Part shown: positions 9,153-19,132 of the stretch, piece by piece
How the letters are laid out: every line of letters starts with the position of its first letter
Numbering within the stretch: the first letter of the stretch is position 1
NCBI GenBank assembly: GCA_003645615.1
Contig: QNBE01000003.1
Span: 1-42,316, forward strand
From: Caldifarciminota bacterium
GTDB taxonomy: Bacteria > Hydrothermota > Tepidihabitantia > B36-G15
Reading direction: 5' to 3'
Length of the DNA stretch: 42,316 bases
Notes under the pieces: model-generated
Databases searched by the model: none
Seen by the model: the letters and a program-made list of their open reading frames with translations, nothing else
What the model was told of the DNA's origin: nothing
Translations under genes and position numbers: made by a program

Positions 9153-10816
9153 ACCACCCCCACCTTAACCGTCTGATTGAATGGGGTCTCGGTGTGGGAG
9201 TAACCGATGATCCGGACGATATAAGCGCCAGAGGCAACCCTTCGTTTGTGGGCGTCCTTGCCATCCCAGATGAAACGATTCACCCCCATCCGCGCCCCCT
9301 CTTCACCCGGGGCAAGCTCCCACTTCCGGACCGGATTACCAAAGGTATCATAGATGAGGATCTTGACATTACAGGCTGAGGGCAGGTAGTAGAGGAGGAC
9401 CACCTCACGACTTGAACTGGTAAGCGGATTGGGAAAGGCGACAATCTTCCCCTTAATCACCAATGATTCCGGGACCTGGACATAGATGCTGATCAGGGTC
9501 TCGGCGGTATCGGATCTTATCCGAATCGTATCGAACTCATCGACATAAGGGGTGGAGGCGAAGAACCTTGCGATTGCGATCCCGGAGGTATCGGTTGATT
9601 TTAGGGTATCGAGCATCTCACCATGGCCCGAAACCACCTCAAAATATACTGCCCGATCCCAGAGTGGCTTACCATGGATATCGAGGACCTTGGCATAGAT
9701 CGGGGTGATATGACCGGCAGTAATCGTATCGGAATCGGGATAGGCCTCGATATGTCTCGCCCGGGCCAGGATATTGATGTTGCACCGGTAAGACTCCCTC
9801 CCGGTATTGAGATCGACCGCCCAGAGGTTCTGGTTCTCACCCGATGAATCGAAGACGACCGAATCGAATCTGGCCACACCATTACTCATTACTGCTACCG
9901 GAGGATAAACATGACACCAGAAATCAGACCTGATCTCAATCTGATAATTGTTCATCCCCGTGTTGAGATTCCAGAAGCTATCACAGGCCAAAACCCGAAC
10001 CGGAAATCCCTCTCCCATATATTGAGGGTAGGGAGCGCCGGATTTTCCAGGGGTATTGGGTATCCAGGTAGTGGTATCGCCAGGGAGCGAATCCTCACCG
10101 GGAAGAAGTAGCAGGAGTTGAGTGTAGTTACCAAAGAGGACCATAATCGGTCGTGAGGTATCCCCGCTGATCTGGGGATTCTTATCATAGATATATAACT
10201 CCTGGCTCCCGGAGGTCCGGAAATGGAAGGTAAAATCGAGACTGTCACCGGTCATCCGGGCGGTAATCTGGGGAGCAAACTGATCGGTAGAGCTGAAAAA
10301 GATTGAATCATTATTTCCTGATCCCACTCGGTTAAACCAGTCATCGGTGAGAAGGACCGTGCAGGTGAAATCTTCACCGGCATAGTGGGAGTTGGGATTC
10401 CCGTATTTGCCCGGTGGGATACCGGGATCATGAGTCTCACCAGGGGTGAGAAGTAAGAGATGAGAGGCGATGTTGGGTTTTACCGTAAGACGGGCCGAGG
10501 TGTCGGTAACACCCATTGAGGAGCAGATAACCCTTAGGGTATCGCTCAGAGTAACGGTAATATTGGTATCACAAACTCCGTTATAAAAGCGGACCGAGGT
10601 TGGTGAAATATATCTTGAACCAAAGGTGGTTGTGAGATCGGCATCGAAATTATAACGGAATGTATCGCCCTGATTGTCGATTGCGACGATGATTATCGGG
10701 AACTCGATCCCGGCCACCTGAGTCAATCCGGTGGGAAATTCAAAATCGAAATGGTCAAGCTGGGGTTGACCGATAAGACTTAAGTAAACCAATACGAGAA
10801 AAATCCCTATCCTCAT
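9146..10816 (-). CDS. Secreted surface protein with Ig-like repeats and C-terminal FlgD/T9SS-like domain
   Basis: Signal peptide; two related repeats LLLLTPGE...PG.YGNPNSHYAGEDF / LLLLLPGE...PGKSGAPYPQYMGEGF; C-terminal FPNPLTSS...VKILIYDTFGNPVRKW...FIWDGKDAHKRRVASGAYIVRI. Confidence 0.75.
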   Translation of the reverse strand: MRIGIFLVLVYLSLIGQPQLDHFDFEFPTGLTQVAGIEFPIIIVAIDNQGDTFRYNFDADLTTTFGSRYISPTSVRFYNGVCDTNITVTLSDTLRVICSSMGVTDTSARLTVKPNIASHLLLLTPGETHDPGIPPGKYGNPNSHYAGEDFTCTVLLTDDWFNRVGSGNNDSIFFSSTDQFAPQITARMTGDSLDFTFHFRTSGSQELYIYDKNPQISGDTSRPIMVLFGNYTQLLLLLPGEDSLPGDTTTWIPNTPGKSGAPYPQYMGEGFPVRVLACDSFWNLNTGMNNYQIEIRSDFWCHVYPPVAVMSNGVARFDSVVFDSSGENQNLWAVDLNTGRESYRCNINILARARHIEAYPDSDTITAGHITPIYAKVLDIHGKPLWDRAVYFEVVSGHGEMLDTLKSTDTSGIAIARFFASTPYVDEFDTIRIRSDTAETLISIYVQVPESLVIKGKIVAFPNPLTSSSREVVLLYYLPSACNVKILIYDTFGNPVRKWELAPGEEGARMGVNRFIWDGKDAHKRRVASGAYIVRIIGYSHTETPFNQTVKVGVVW

Positions 10817-10824
10817 CTCATCCC

Positions 10825-11238
10825 CTAATCGTAGAAGGTTATATCCTTGACGGCGCTGAGGATGGCAAAGATCCGCTCATTGTTGCTCTCGGGATCGATC
10901 GGGGTGAAGAAGAACCCCTTCCGTTTTGGGGAATAGCCAAGCGTTGTCCCCCGCAACTCCTCCCCATCCTTGAAGACAACCTTCACCTTCTTTCCTACGA
11001 GCCGTTTATCCTTCACCTCGTCAAAATCCCTCTTTACTACCGGCCTTCTGGGATCCATCCCCTCCAGTTGCTTAACAAAAAAGACCGCCTTCAGCTCATC
11101 GAGGACGATGGTGTAACTCTTATCCTCCCCCTTCTCTTTGGCAACGAGATGGAAGACCTCCGCATCCGGCCGGAAGTCAGTTGTATACCCCCGGATCGTC
11201 CGGCCGTTAAGATAACGAGCAACGACGCGGTTAATCAT
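10825..11238 (-). CDS. Conserved hypothetical, first gene of envelope operon
   Basis: 137 aa ORF, promoter immediately upstream, 8 nt before next CDS; two related segments (GRTIRGYTTDFRPDAEVFHLV / GEELRGTTLGYSPKRKGFFFTP). Confidence 0.7.
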   Translation of the reverse strand: MINRVVARYLNGRTIRGYTTDFRPDAEVFHLVAKEKGEDKSYTIVLDELKAVFFVKQLEGMDPRRPVVKRDFDEVKDKRLVGKKVKVVFKDGEELRGTTLGYSPKRKGFFFTPIDPESNNERIFAILSAVKDITFYD

Positions 11239-11244
11239 GATATA

Positions 11245-11272
11245 AGTTTACTCTCGAGTCCCCTCCTGTCAA
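11245..11272 (-). promoter_or_regulatory. Predicted sigma70-type promoter of the envelope operon (TTGACA-N16-TAAACT)
   Basis: + strand agttta / 16 nt / tgtcaa; -10 ends 6 nt before the ATG at 11238. Confidence 0.65.
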
Positions 11273-11287
11273 GTCAGACTTTCTGAC
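11273..11287. promoter_or_regulatory. Perfect inverted repeat GTCAGA-CTT-TCTGAC abutting the -35 of the envelope operon promoter
   Basis: Direct reading of gtcagactttctgac. Confidence 0.45.
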
Positions 11288-11346
11288 ACTCCGGATTCAT
11301 ATTCCTCTTTCCCTCGGCATTCGAACGATAACCGGTAAGTATCAAC

Positions 11347-11374
11347 TTGACTAAGATCAGATAGGGGTTATACT
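11347..11374 (+). promoter_or_regulatory. Predicted promoter (TTGACT-N16-TATACT)
   Basis: ttgact aagatcagataggggt tatact, upstream of the gene at 11391. Confidence 0.65.
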
Positions 11375-11390
11375 CAGTATGGAGGTGATT

Positions 11391-12320
11391 ATGGTAGTGT
11401 TAATCATCATCAGTTTCACAATTGTTGATTCCGTAGATGTCGGCGATTTTGTTAATGGTCTTGCTTTTGCCAATGGTTACCTGTGGGCCTGTGAGAATTA
11501 CAGTGACAATATCTACAAGATTGATCCAGCCACTATGCAGATAGTTGGTTATTTCCACTATTCTGGCGGTCTCGATGGGTTAGCCCACGACGGTCTCTAT
11601 CTCTGGTTGGGCTACTATCCCGCTTCGATTCATAAGATCGATACCTTAGGAAATACAATCGGCACCTGGCCCTCACCAGGCGGTGAATACTCCTATGGTA
11701 TGACTTTCGATGGTCAATACCTCTGGCATTCAGATAAAAATCTCCGCCGGATTTACAAGCTTGATTACAACGATCCGACAGTAATAATTGAGTCCTTCCA
11801 AGTCTCCTGGGAGCCTCAGGACTTAGGCTGGTACCGGAGTCATCTCTGGGCGGTTGCCAATTACGTTCAAATTTACGAACTCGATCCCACCAACATGAAC
11901 ATTATTAACTCCTGGACAACCGGAAGGCCTTATAGTGCTGGTCTTGCCCTGGGGGGTGGATATCTCTGGTTTGGAACCACTAATCGAACCGGTTGGGTCT
12001 ATAAGGTCGAGGGTGTGGTAGATATAGAGGAGGAGGCCAAGAAATCGCCAGCCAGTGGATGGGTATCGGTATTCCCCAATCCCTTCCGAGGCTCAACAAC
12101 CTTGTCTTTAAAGCGCTTTGAGGATGAAAAGGTAGAGGTAAAAATCTTTAATGCTGCGGGAAGGTTGGTAAGATCACTCTTCTGTGGCAAAGCTGGTTCT
12201 GAACTAATTTGGGATGGCAGGGATGATTTTTATTCCCTTGTCCCACCCGGTGTCTACTATTTCCAGATTACGAGCGGCACCACCATAGTTAATCAGAAAA
12301 TTGTCTATCTTGGGAGGTGA
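11391..12320 (+). CDS. Secreted beta-propeller-like protein with T9SS-like C-terminal sorting domain
   Basis: Start moved from 11379 to 11391 because GGAGGTGATT SD precedes that ATG; repeated GxLWACE/YLWHSD/HLWAV/YLWFG blades; C-term VFPNPFRGSTTLSLKRF..VKIFNAAGRLVRSL...GVYYFQITSG. Confidence 0.75.
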   Translation: MVVLIIISFTIVDSVDVGDFVNGLAFANGYLWACENYSDNIYKIDPATMQIVGYFHYSGGLDGLAHDGLYLWLGYYPASIHKIDTLGNTIGTWPSPGGEYSYGMTFDGQYLWHSDKNLRRIYKLDYNDPTVIIESFQVSWEPQDLGWYRSHLWAVANYVQIYELDPTNMNIINSWTTGRPYSAGLALGGGYLWFGTTNRTGWVYKVEGVVDIEEEAKKSPASGWVSVFPNPFRGSTTLSLKRFEDEKVEVKIFNAAGRLVRSLFCGKAGSELIWDGRDDFYSLVPPGVYYFQITSGTTIVNQKIVYLGR

Positions 12321-12380
12321 AAAGGATAGCGAAGAGACATCCTTCCTCCTGCTGACCAATTATCTTATGAGGTTAGACGA

Positions 12381-13472
12381 ATGAATGGGATCCTCTGCCT
12401 GGAAGACGGTGAGATCTTCCAGGGGAGGATATTTGGTCATATCCGGACAACGATCGGTGAGCTCTGTTTCAACACCTCAATGTCCGGTTATCAGGAGATC
12501 CTCACCGATCCCTCTTACTTTGGTCAGATCGTGGTTATGTCCTATCCGATTATCGGAAACTACGGGACCAATTCCCGGGATAATGAGTCCTATCAACCCT
12601 TCCTCTCCGGTTTCATCATCCGGGAGTATTGCCGCCATCCCTCCAATCCGAGGATGGAACTCAGCCTCTCAGAATTTCTTAAAAGAAATCGGGTGAGTGC
12701 AATCGAAGAGATTGACACCCGGGCCTTGGTCCGACATATTAGAGAGAAAGGGGAGATGAGGGCTGCCATCGCTCCTCTACCTGTAGATCGGGGAGAGCTG
12801 CTGAAGAAGGTCCAGAACCATCCCAAACTGGAAGGTCGAGATCTCGTCTCCTCGGTGACCACAAAATCCCCCTATCGGTTTGGCCATCCCAAAGGGATAA
12901 AGATCGTTGTTTATGACTTCGGGGTGAAGCGGAATATCCTGAGACTCTTAAAAGAGGAGGCTTCGGTGATCGTAGTTCCAGCCCAGACCGATCCGGAGAC
13001 TGTGCTGGGACTCGATCCCGCAGGTATCATCCTTTCCAACGGACCAGGTGATCCGGCCGCCGTGACCTATGCCATCGATAATATCAAGAAGCTCCTGGGC
13101 CGAGTCCCGATCCTGGGTATCTGCCTGGGCCATCAGCTATTGGGGTTGGCCCTGGGGGGACGCACTTATCGGCTCAAATTCGGCCATCACGGTGGCAACC
13201 ATCCGGTTAAAGACTTGAGGAGTGGAAAGATCCTCATCACCGTCCAGAACCACTCCTTTGCCCTCGATCCCGCCTCACTCGAAAGGAGCGGGGCCGAGAT
13301 CACCCATATCAACCTGAACGATGGCACCTTAGAGGGGTTCTTCCATCCAGAGTATCGGATCTACTCCTACCAATTCCATCCCGAGGCCAGTCCTGGACCC
13401 ACCGAGGCAAATCAACTGATCCAATCATTCTTAGACCGATGCCGAAGCGGAAGGACATCAAGAAGGTTTTGA
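12381..13472 (+). CDS. carA: Carbamoyl-phosphate synthase small subunit
   Basis: [60 protein letters not shown]. Confidence 0.97.
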   Translation: MNGILCLEDGEIFQGRIFGHIRTTIGELCFNTSMSGYQEILTDPSYFGQIVVMSYPIIGNYGTNSRDNESYQPFLSGFIIREYCRHPSNPRMELSLSEFLKRNRVSAIEEIDTRALVRHIREKGEMRAAIAPLPVDRGELLKKVQNHPKLEGRDLVSSVTTKSPYRFGHPKGIKIVVYDFGVKRNILRLLKEEASVIVVPAQTDPETVLGLDPAGIILSNGPGDPAAVTYAIDNIKKLLGRVPILGICLGHQLLGLALGGRTYRLKFGHHGGNHPVKDLRSGKILITVQNHSFALDPASLERSGAEITHINLNDGTLEGFFHPEYRIYSYQFHPEASPGPTEANQLIQSFLDRCRSGRTSRRF

Positions 13473-16400
13473 TTATCGGTTCTGGCCCGATCATCATCGG
13501 CCAGGCCTGTGAATTCGACTACTCTGGCTCCCAGGCCTGTCGGGCCCTGAAACGGGAAGGGATTGAGGTGGTCCTGATCAACAATAATCCCGCCACAATC
13601 ATGACCGATCCTGAGATTGCCGATCGGATCTATCTCGAACCACTCACCGTTGAGTTTGTTACCAAAATCTGTAAGAAGGAACGTCCGGATGCGATCCTTA
13701 CCACCATGGGGGGACAGACCGGCCTCAATCTTACCCTGAGACTCCACGAGCTTGGAGTTTTAAAGGAGCTCTCGATCGAGCCGATCGGGGCCGGAATCGA
13801 ACCGATCCGGCTGGCAGAGGACAGGCGGCTGTTTAAAGAAAGGATGGAACAGATTGGCCTTGAGCTACCCCGGAGTGGCTATGTGAAGAATCTACGCGAG
13901 GCCAAGGAGGTAAGTCAGAAACTCGGCTTCCCCCTGATCATCCGACCCTCTTTCACCCTGGGCGGAAGTGGGGGGTCGATCTGCTATGATGAGGAGGAGT
14001 ATCTAAAAAAAGTTGCCTATGGGATCAGTATCAGTCCAATCCATACCGTTCTGGTGGAAGAATTCCTCGAGGGCTGGAAGGAGTTCGAGCTGGAGTTGAT
14101 GCGGGATCGGATGGACAACTGTGTTGTCATCGCCTCGATTGAGAATGTCGATCCCATGGGGGTCCACACCGGCGATTCCATCACGGTCGCCCCCCAGCAG
14201 ACCCTGAGTGATTATGAGTATCAGAGGATGCGGACCGCAGCGATCAACGTTATTCGGGCGGTGGGGGTCGACACCGGTGGTTCTAATATTCAGTTTGCGA
14301 TCGATCCCAAGACCGGAGCGATGAAGGTGATCGAGATGAATCCCAGGGTCTCAAGAAGTTCAGCCCTTGCCTCCAAGGCAACCGGCTTTCCGATTGCCAA
14401 AATAGCCGCCCTTCTGGCTATCGGCTACACCCTCGATGAGATCAGAAATGACATCACCAAAAAGACCCCGGCATCCTTTGAGCCGGCCCTCGACTACTGT
14501 GTGGTCAAGTTTCCCAGATGGAATTTTGAGAAGTTCCCCCAGGCGAGTCGAACGATCGGCTCTCAGATGCAGTCGGTTGGTGAAGCGATGGCGATCGGAC
14601 GAAATTTTAAGGAGGCACTTCAAAAGGCGATCTATTCCTTAGAATCAAACCATGCAATCCGGATGTGGCAGGCAGGGTTTGAGGAATTTACGCTGAAAGA
14701 GGTGAAGGAAGGCTTGAGACCGAATCCGGATCGGATCTTCTTCGTCCGCCTGGCAATCGGCAAGGGAATCCCGATTCGAGAGATCAATCGGAGGACCGGT
14801 ATCGATCCCTGGTTCTTAAACCAGATCAAGGAGATCGTTGAGATCGAAAAGGCGCTCCCTTCTGAGACGAGGTTGATCACCACCGCCCGGAGGATCGGCT
14901 TCTCCGACTCCCACCTCATCCGCATCCTTAAGATCGACCTTCCACCCCGTCGGACAACCTATAAGGCGGTCGACACCTGTGCCGGTGAATTTGAGGCCCA
15001 GACCCCCTATTTCTACTCCACCCATGAGGATGAGGATGAGGCCTCACCACTTGAAGGGAAGAAGGTCGTCATCGTTGGATCGGGACCGAACCGGATCGGT
15101 CAAGGGATCGAATTCGACTATTGCTGTGTCCATACTGCCCTTGCCCTCCGAAGGATGGGGATAAGGGTGATCATGGTCAATTCCAATCCGGAAACGGTAT
15201 CGACCGACTACGACATCTCTGATAGGCTCTATTTTGAGCCCCTTGACTATGAGCACATCATCGACATCCTGACCCATGAACAACCCGATGGGATCATTCT
15301 CCAGATGGGTGGTCAGACCCCACTAAAACTTGCCCGTGCAGTTGCAGCACAAGGGTTTAAGATCCTTGGAACCGGACCCGAGGTAATTGAGCTCTGTGAG
15401 GATCGGGAGAAGTTCTCCCGTTTCCTCGAGGATAACAGAATCACCTTTCCCGCCTACGGGACCGCCCGTTCTGAACGGGAAGCAATTGCGGTCGCTCAAG
15501 AATTAGGCTTCCCACTCCTCATCCGGCCCTCTTTTGTTCTCGGTGGCCGGGCAATGGGGATCGTCTACAATGAAGCAGATTTGAGGGAGCTTCTTCAGCG
15601 TGCCCTAAGGGTTTCTGAAGAACACCCGATCCTGATCGACCGTTTCTTAGAGGATGCCTTCGAATATGATCTCGATGGTGTGAGTGATGGGGAGGAGATC
15701 CTGATCGGCGGGGTGATGGAGCAGATTGAGGAGGCCGGTATCCACTCCGGCGATTCGGCCTGTTCTTATCCCCCATGCATGGGAAGGAGGGGCTGGTTTC
15801 TGGCGATGGAGCATATCGCAAAGAGAATCGCCCTCGGCCTCGGTGTTATAGGATTGTTCAATATCCAGTTTGCGGTTAAGGAGGACCAGATCTATGTCCT
15901 TGAGGTAAATCCCAGGGCGTCACGAACAGTCCCCTATCTCTCCAAGTCTACGGGCGTCCCTCTGATTGAGATTGCCACCAAGGTAATAATGGGAGCAAGG
16001 CTTAAGGATCTGAAAATTCCGAGACCGAGAAGGGGTCGGTTCGCCATCAAACAGCCGGTCTTCTCCTTCGAGAAGTTTGATCGGGCCGATCCCAAGCTCG
16101 GCCCGGAGATGAAGTCTACCGGTGAGGTGGTTGGGATCGGTCGATCCTTCGGGGAGAGTTTTGCCAAATCCTTCCTCGGAGTATTCCATCGGATACCGAC
16201 CAAGGGAAGGGTTCTGATTACCGTCAACGATTCCGATAAACCAAAAGTAGTGCCGATTGCCTGGGAGCTAAGGGAACTGGGGTTTCAACTTATCGCCACC
16301 GAGGGGACTGGTAGATATTTAAGGGAAAATCACTTAGAGGTCGAAACTGTTAAAAAGATCCACGAGGGGTCTCCCAATCCGCTTCAGCTCATCGAAGAGA

Positions 16401-16585
16401 GGAAAATCGATCTCCTTATCAACACCCCACTCGGCCGGAATGCCCAGTATGATGATTATCTGATTCGGAGAAAAGCACTTGAGAATCGCATCCCTTACAC
16501 CACCACCATATCTGCCGCCCGGTGTCTAATTGAAGCAATAAGGACCTTGAAAGGACGGGATCTGAGAGTCATTCCCCTCCACTGA
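13439..16585 (+). CDS. carB: Carbamoyl-phosphate synthase large subunit
   Basis: [37 protein letters not shown], duplicated ATP-grasp halves, C-terminal MGS-like domain; 1048 aa. Confidence 0.98.
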   Translation: MPKRKDIKKVLIIGSGPIIIGQACEFDYSGSQACRALKREGIEVVLINNNPATIMTDPEIADRIYLEPLTVEFVTKICKKERPDAILTTMGGQTGLNLTLRLHELGVLKELSIEPIGAGIEPIRLAEDRRLFKERMEQIGLELPRSGYVKNLREAKEVSQKLGFPLIIRPSFTLGGSGGSICYDEEEYLKKVAYGISISPIHTVLVEEFLEGWKEFELELMRDRMDNCVVIASIENVDPMGVHTGDSITVAPQQTLSDYEYQRMRTAAINVIRAVGVDTGGSNIQFAIDPKTGAMKVIEMNPRVSRSSALASKATGFPIAKIAALLAIGYTLDEIRNDITKKTPASFEPALDYCVVKFPRWNFEKFPQASRTIGSQMQSVGEAMAIGRNFKEALQKAIYSLESNHAIRMWQAGFEEFTLKEVKEGLRPNPDRIFFVRLAIGKGIPIREINRRTGIDPWFLNQIKEIVEIEKALPSETRLITTARRIGFSDSHLIRILKIDLPPRRTTYKAVDTCAGEFEAQTPYFYSTHEDEDEASPLEGKKVVIVGSGPNRIGQGIEFDYCCVHTALALRRMGIRVIMVNSNPETVSTDYDISDRLYFEPLDYEHIIDILTHEQPDGIILQMGGQTPLKLARAVAAQGFKILGTGPEVIELCEDREKFSRFLEDNRITFPAYGTARSEREAIAVAQELGFPLLIRPSFVLGGRAMGIVYNEADLRELLQRALRVSEEHPILIDRFLEDAFEYDLDGVSDGEEILIGGVMEQIEEAGIHSGDSACSYPPCMGRRGWFLAMEHIAKRIALGLGVIGLFNIQFAVKEDQIYVLEVNPRASRTVPYLSKSTGVPLIEIATKVIMGARLKDLKIPRPRRGRFAIKQPVFSFEKFDRADPKLGPEMKSTGEVVGIGRSFGESFAKSFLGVFHRIPTKGRVLITVNDSDKPKVVPIAWELRELGFQLIATEGTGRYLRENHLEVETVKKIHEGSPNPLQLIEERKIDLLINTPLGRNAQYDDYLIRRKALENRIPYTTTISAARCLIEAIRTLKGRDLRVIPLH

Positions 16586-16586
16586 T

Positions 16587-17282
16587 TCAAGGGGCGATGG
16601 CAACAACCGCTCCAAGGACCGCAAGTGCCCCCGCCTCCTTCAATACCCTTGCCCCCTCCTCAATTGTCGCTCCGGTAGTCATGACATCATCAACAAGGAG
16701 GATAACCTTTCCGCTCATCCCCCCCTTCACCTCGAAGATCCCGGCAACATTCTTCTTCCTTTCGGTTTCGGTGAGACCGGTCTGGGAAGGATTATCCCTA
16801 ACCCTGATCAGAGGATTATCTACCAAAAGACCCAACTCCTTTCCGACCGCCCGGGCCAAAAGCTCGCTCTGATTGTATCCCCGCTCCCATCTCCTTCTGG
16901 GGTGGAGTGGAATCGGCACTACCAGGTCAATCCGATGATAGTGGGGATCACCCCGGATAACCGCAGCCATCTTCCTCCCCAGAAATTTAGCCAGCGAAGG
17001 TTTATTGTGATACTTAAACTCCTGGATCAGACGGTCGACCGGTGGTTGATAATAGACCCAGCCCCGGATCCAATCAAGGTGAGTATCACGACACCCACAT
17101 TGCTTCTTTTTCGGTCGGCCGCAGTTGGGACATAAAGGTGGCCCGATCTCGACAAACTCCTCCAGGCAATCTTCACAGATAAAACCGCTCTCTATTTCAT
17201 CTTCACACAACAGGCAATGGGGTGGAAAGAGGAAATCAATCAGACTTCTTAACAGCACTCCGATAGAGAATAATAAACCCAA
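16587..17282 (-). CDS. ComF family phosphoribosyltransferase-like protein
   Basis: N-terminal CLLCEDEI..FICEDCL..CPNCGRP Zn region, RWERGYNQSELLARAVG, VILLVDDVMTTGATIEE. Confidence 0.9.
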   Translation of the reverse strand: MGLLFSIGVLLRSLIDFLFPPHCLLCEDEIESGFICEDCLEEFVEIGPPLCPNCGRPKKKQCGCRDTHLDWIRGWVYYQPPVDRLIQEFKYHNKPSLAKFLGRKMAAVIRGDPHYHRIDLVVPIPLHPRRRWERGYNQSELLARAVGKELGLLVDNPLIRVRDNPSQTGLTETERKKNVAGIFEVKGGMSGKVILLVDDVMTTGATIEEGARVLKEAGALAVLGAVVAIAP

Positions 17283-17994
17283 TCACCGCCACCCCTACGG
17301 CAACAATCTGGTTGGTCAGATAGTTGGCGCTATCTTCATAATAGCGGACAAAATCGATCAGAAATCTGAAGAGGCCGTAGGCGAAGAGGGTAGTCCCGAA
17401 AAGCTCACCATGTTTTGCCCTTGGGCGCCTCTTCTCCAGATAGAAGAAGAGGAGAAGACCAAAAAGGGATGAGATGAGCTGGGTGGGGAGCAGGGGCTGA
17501 TCACCAACCGGAGAGTAACTCGCCGCACACCCCTTAGGAAACCTCACCCCGATCGGAAGGGTGGTGGGGATCCCAAAACAGCAACCATTTAAGAAGCAGC
17601 CGATTCGGGTGAGGAAGATGCCGAGGGCAATCGGAGCAGCGATGATGTCACCAAGGGTAAGGACCTTGATTCTATTCTTCTTAGCAAAATAAATCCCCAC
17701 CACCAGGGCAAGGAGAAAGCCACCAAAGAACATAAGTCCACCCCGCCAGATCGCAATAATCTCGAAAGGATCGTTCTGGAATTCGGCCGGATGGAGGAGG
17801 ACATACAAGAGGCGTGCCCCGACTACTGCTGAGATCAGGATCCAAAAACCGAGATCGGAGACGAGCTTCTTATCAATCCCGGCTTCTACCGCCCTCTTCT
17901 CAGCAAGCCAGATCCCGATGAAGAAGGCGAGGGCGAGCATAACCCCGTAACTATGGATGGCAAACTCACCAAATCGGACTATGATCGGAAACAT
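17236..17994 (-). CDS. lgt: Prolipoprotein diacylglyceryl transferase
   Basis: FGEFAIHSYGVMLALAF, WRGGLMFFGGF, GIFLTRIGCFLNGCCFG, G..FLIDFVR. Confidence 0.93.
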   Translation of the reverse strand: MFPIIVRFGEFAIHSYGVMLALAFFIGIWLAEKRAVEAGIDKKLVSDLGFWILISAVVGARLLYVLLHPAEFQNDPFEIIAIWRGGLMFFGGFLLALVVGIYFAKKNRIKVLTLGDIIAAPIALGIFLTRIGCFLNGCCFGIPTTLPIGVRFPKGCAASYSPVGDQPLLPTQLISSLFGLLLFFYLEKRRPRAKHGELFGTTLFAYGLFRFLIDFVRYYEDSANYLTNQIVAVGVAVIGFIILYRSAVKKSD

Positions 17995-18461
17995 GATCCC
18001 CGAATTAGCTTCTGCTCATAATCGACAACCTGATACCGTTTTCCCTTCTTTACAATTCGATGGCCCTCCAGTTCCAGCATCCGCCTCTGATAAGAAATCC
18101 CACCTGGATACTTCTCATTGAGATAACCACCACTCTTCAGAGTCCGCCAGTAGGGGGTAATCCTCTTCTTGCCTGCCTTGGTTTCCTCTTCTGCGGCATG
18201 GGCGGCAATCCAGGTGAATATTCCGCAGGTGATCGGACAACCAATTGTAGCATGATGCTTCCTGGCGATTATCTCTCGGATTTCACTAATTGTGATCAAC
18301 TTCCCTTTGGGAACCTTCTTCATAATTTCATCGACCTCAACCGGAGCGGGAATTGCCACCGTCCCTTCGCCCCATCTCTCCCTTAGCTTTCCTTTGATCC
18401 TCACCACTTTGGGAAGATCTTTCTTCTCTCGCAGTTTCTCTCGCCAACTCTTCCTCGCCAT
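17979..18461 (-). CDS. MGMT-family / alkyltransferase-like DNA-binding protein
   Basis: VPKGKLITISEIREIIARKHHATIGCPITCGIFTWIAAHAAEEE...PYWRTLKSGGYLN; start set to 18461 (ATG with GGAGGTGGT SD and promoter) rather than 18635. Confidence 0.75.
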   Translation of the reverse strand: MARKSWREKLREKKDLPKVVRIKGKLRERWGEGTVAIPAPVEVDEIMKKVPKGKLITISEIREIIARKHHATIGCPITCGIFTWIAAHAAEEETKAGKKRITPYWRTLKSGGYLNEKYPGGISYQRRMLELEGHRIVKKGKRYQVVDYEQKLIRGSCFRS

Positions 18462-18477
18462 ACCACCTCCTTTTCCG

Positions 18478-18505
18478 ATTATACCAAGATAGTCCTTTCC
18501 GACAA
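18478..18505 (-). promoter_or_regulatory. Predicted promoter (TTGTCG-N16-TATAAT) of the ATL-like/lgt/comF operon
   Basis: + strand attata / 16 nt / cgacaa. Confidence 0.6.
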
Positions 18506-18523
18506 GACAAATCGGAATATAAT
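18496..18523 (+). promoter_or_regulatory. Predicted divergent promoter (weak TTTCCG-N16-TATAAT)
   Basis: TATAAT 18518-18523, 6 nt before the ATG at 18530; -35 is poor. Confidence 0.4.
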
Positions 18524-18529
18524 CATCAG

Positions 18530-19090
18530 ATGAGCTTTCAACTCCCCTCCGGTGTGACGGTCCTGGAAGATGAAACCGGCTATTGCTTTGAGCCCTATGA
18601 GGGATATAGGCTGGAGATGGTGACCAACCAGCCATACGATTTCATCTATCTGATTGCGGTCTCGAGTGAACGACTCTATTCTCTTTTCCGATCCCTGACC
18701 GAGTGCTGCCTCCCCGATTCGGTCTTTTTCATCTTAGAGCACCATGCCCTGGAGCCAAAATCATATCTGAGTCCATACTGGGAGAAAAAGCTGATCATCG
18801 ATTTTCTAACTCCTTATCACAACTTCCTGGCAAACGATGGAGGAATTGGTTTTGGCTTAGCCCACTCCACCTCAGATCACCATAGCGAAATCTTCGTTGA
18901 TGACCACAAGATCGTTACCCTTTTCACTTCGAGAAGGAAAGATGTAGAAAAAGTCATAAAATCATTCGCCATCCCCCACCACGAGAAGATGGAGTTCTTA
19001 AGTCAGTATCCTCATCTCCATACCCACCATCCTGAATCTGAGGAGCTTATAGAAACAATCCTTACAAGATTAAACATGCGTAGTAGTTGA
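18530..19090 (+). CDS. Hypothetical protein
   Basis: 186 aa ORF, no strong overlapping alternative, own -10 upstream. Confidence 0.65.
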   Translation: MSFQLPSGVTVLEDETGYCFEPYEGYRLEMVTNQPYDFIYLIAVSSERLYSLFRSLTECCLPDSVFFILEHHALEPKSYLSPYWEKKLIIDFLTPYHNFLANDGGIGFGLAHSTSDHHSEIFVDDHKIVTLFTSRRKDVEKVIKSFAIPHHEKMEFLSQYPHLHTHHPESEELIETILTRLNMRSS

Positions 19091-19114
19091 CAGAAATCGA
19101 ACCCTCCCTAAAAT
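19087..19114 (+). promoter_or_regulatory. Predicted promoter (TTGACA-N16-TAAAAT)
   Basis: ttgaca gaaatcgaaccctccc taaaat, followed by GAAGGAGGTGAC-ATG. Confidence 0.7.
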
Positions 19115-19132
19115 TGCCTCGAAGGAGGTGAC

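Noticed and set aside
18462-18635. N-terminal extension of the MGMT-like ORF (start at 18635)
   Set aside because: A promoter and SD sit just before the ATG at 18461, and the extension overlaps the divergent gene.
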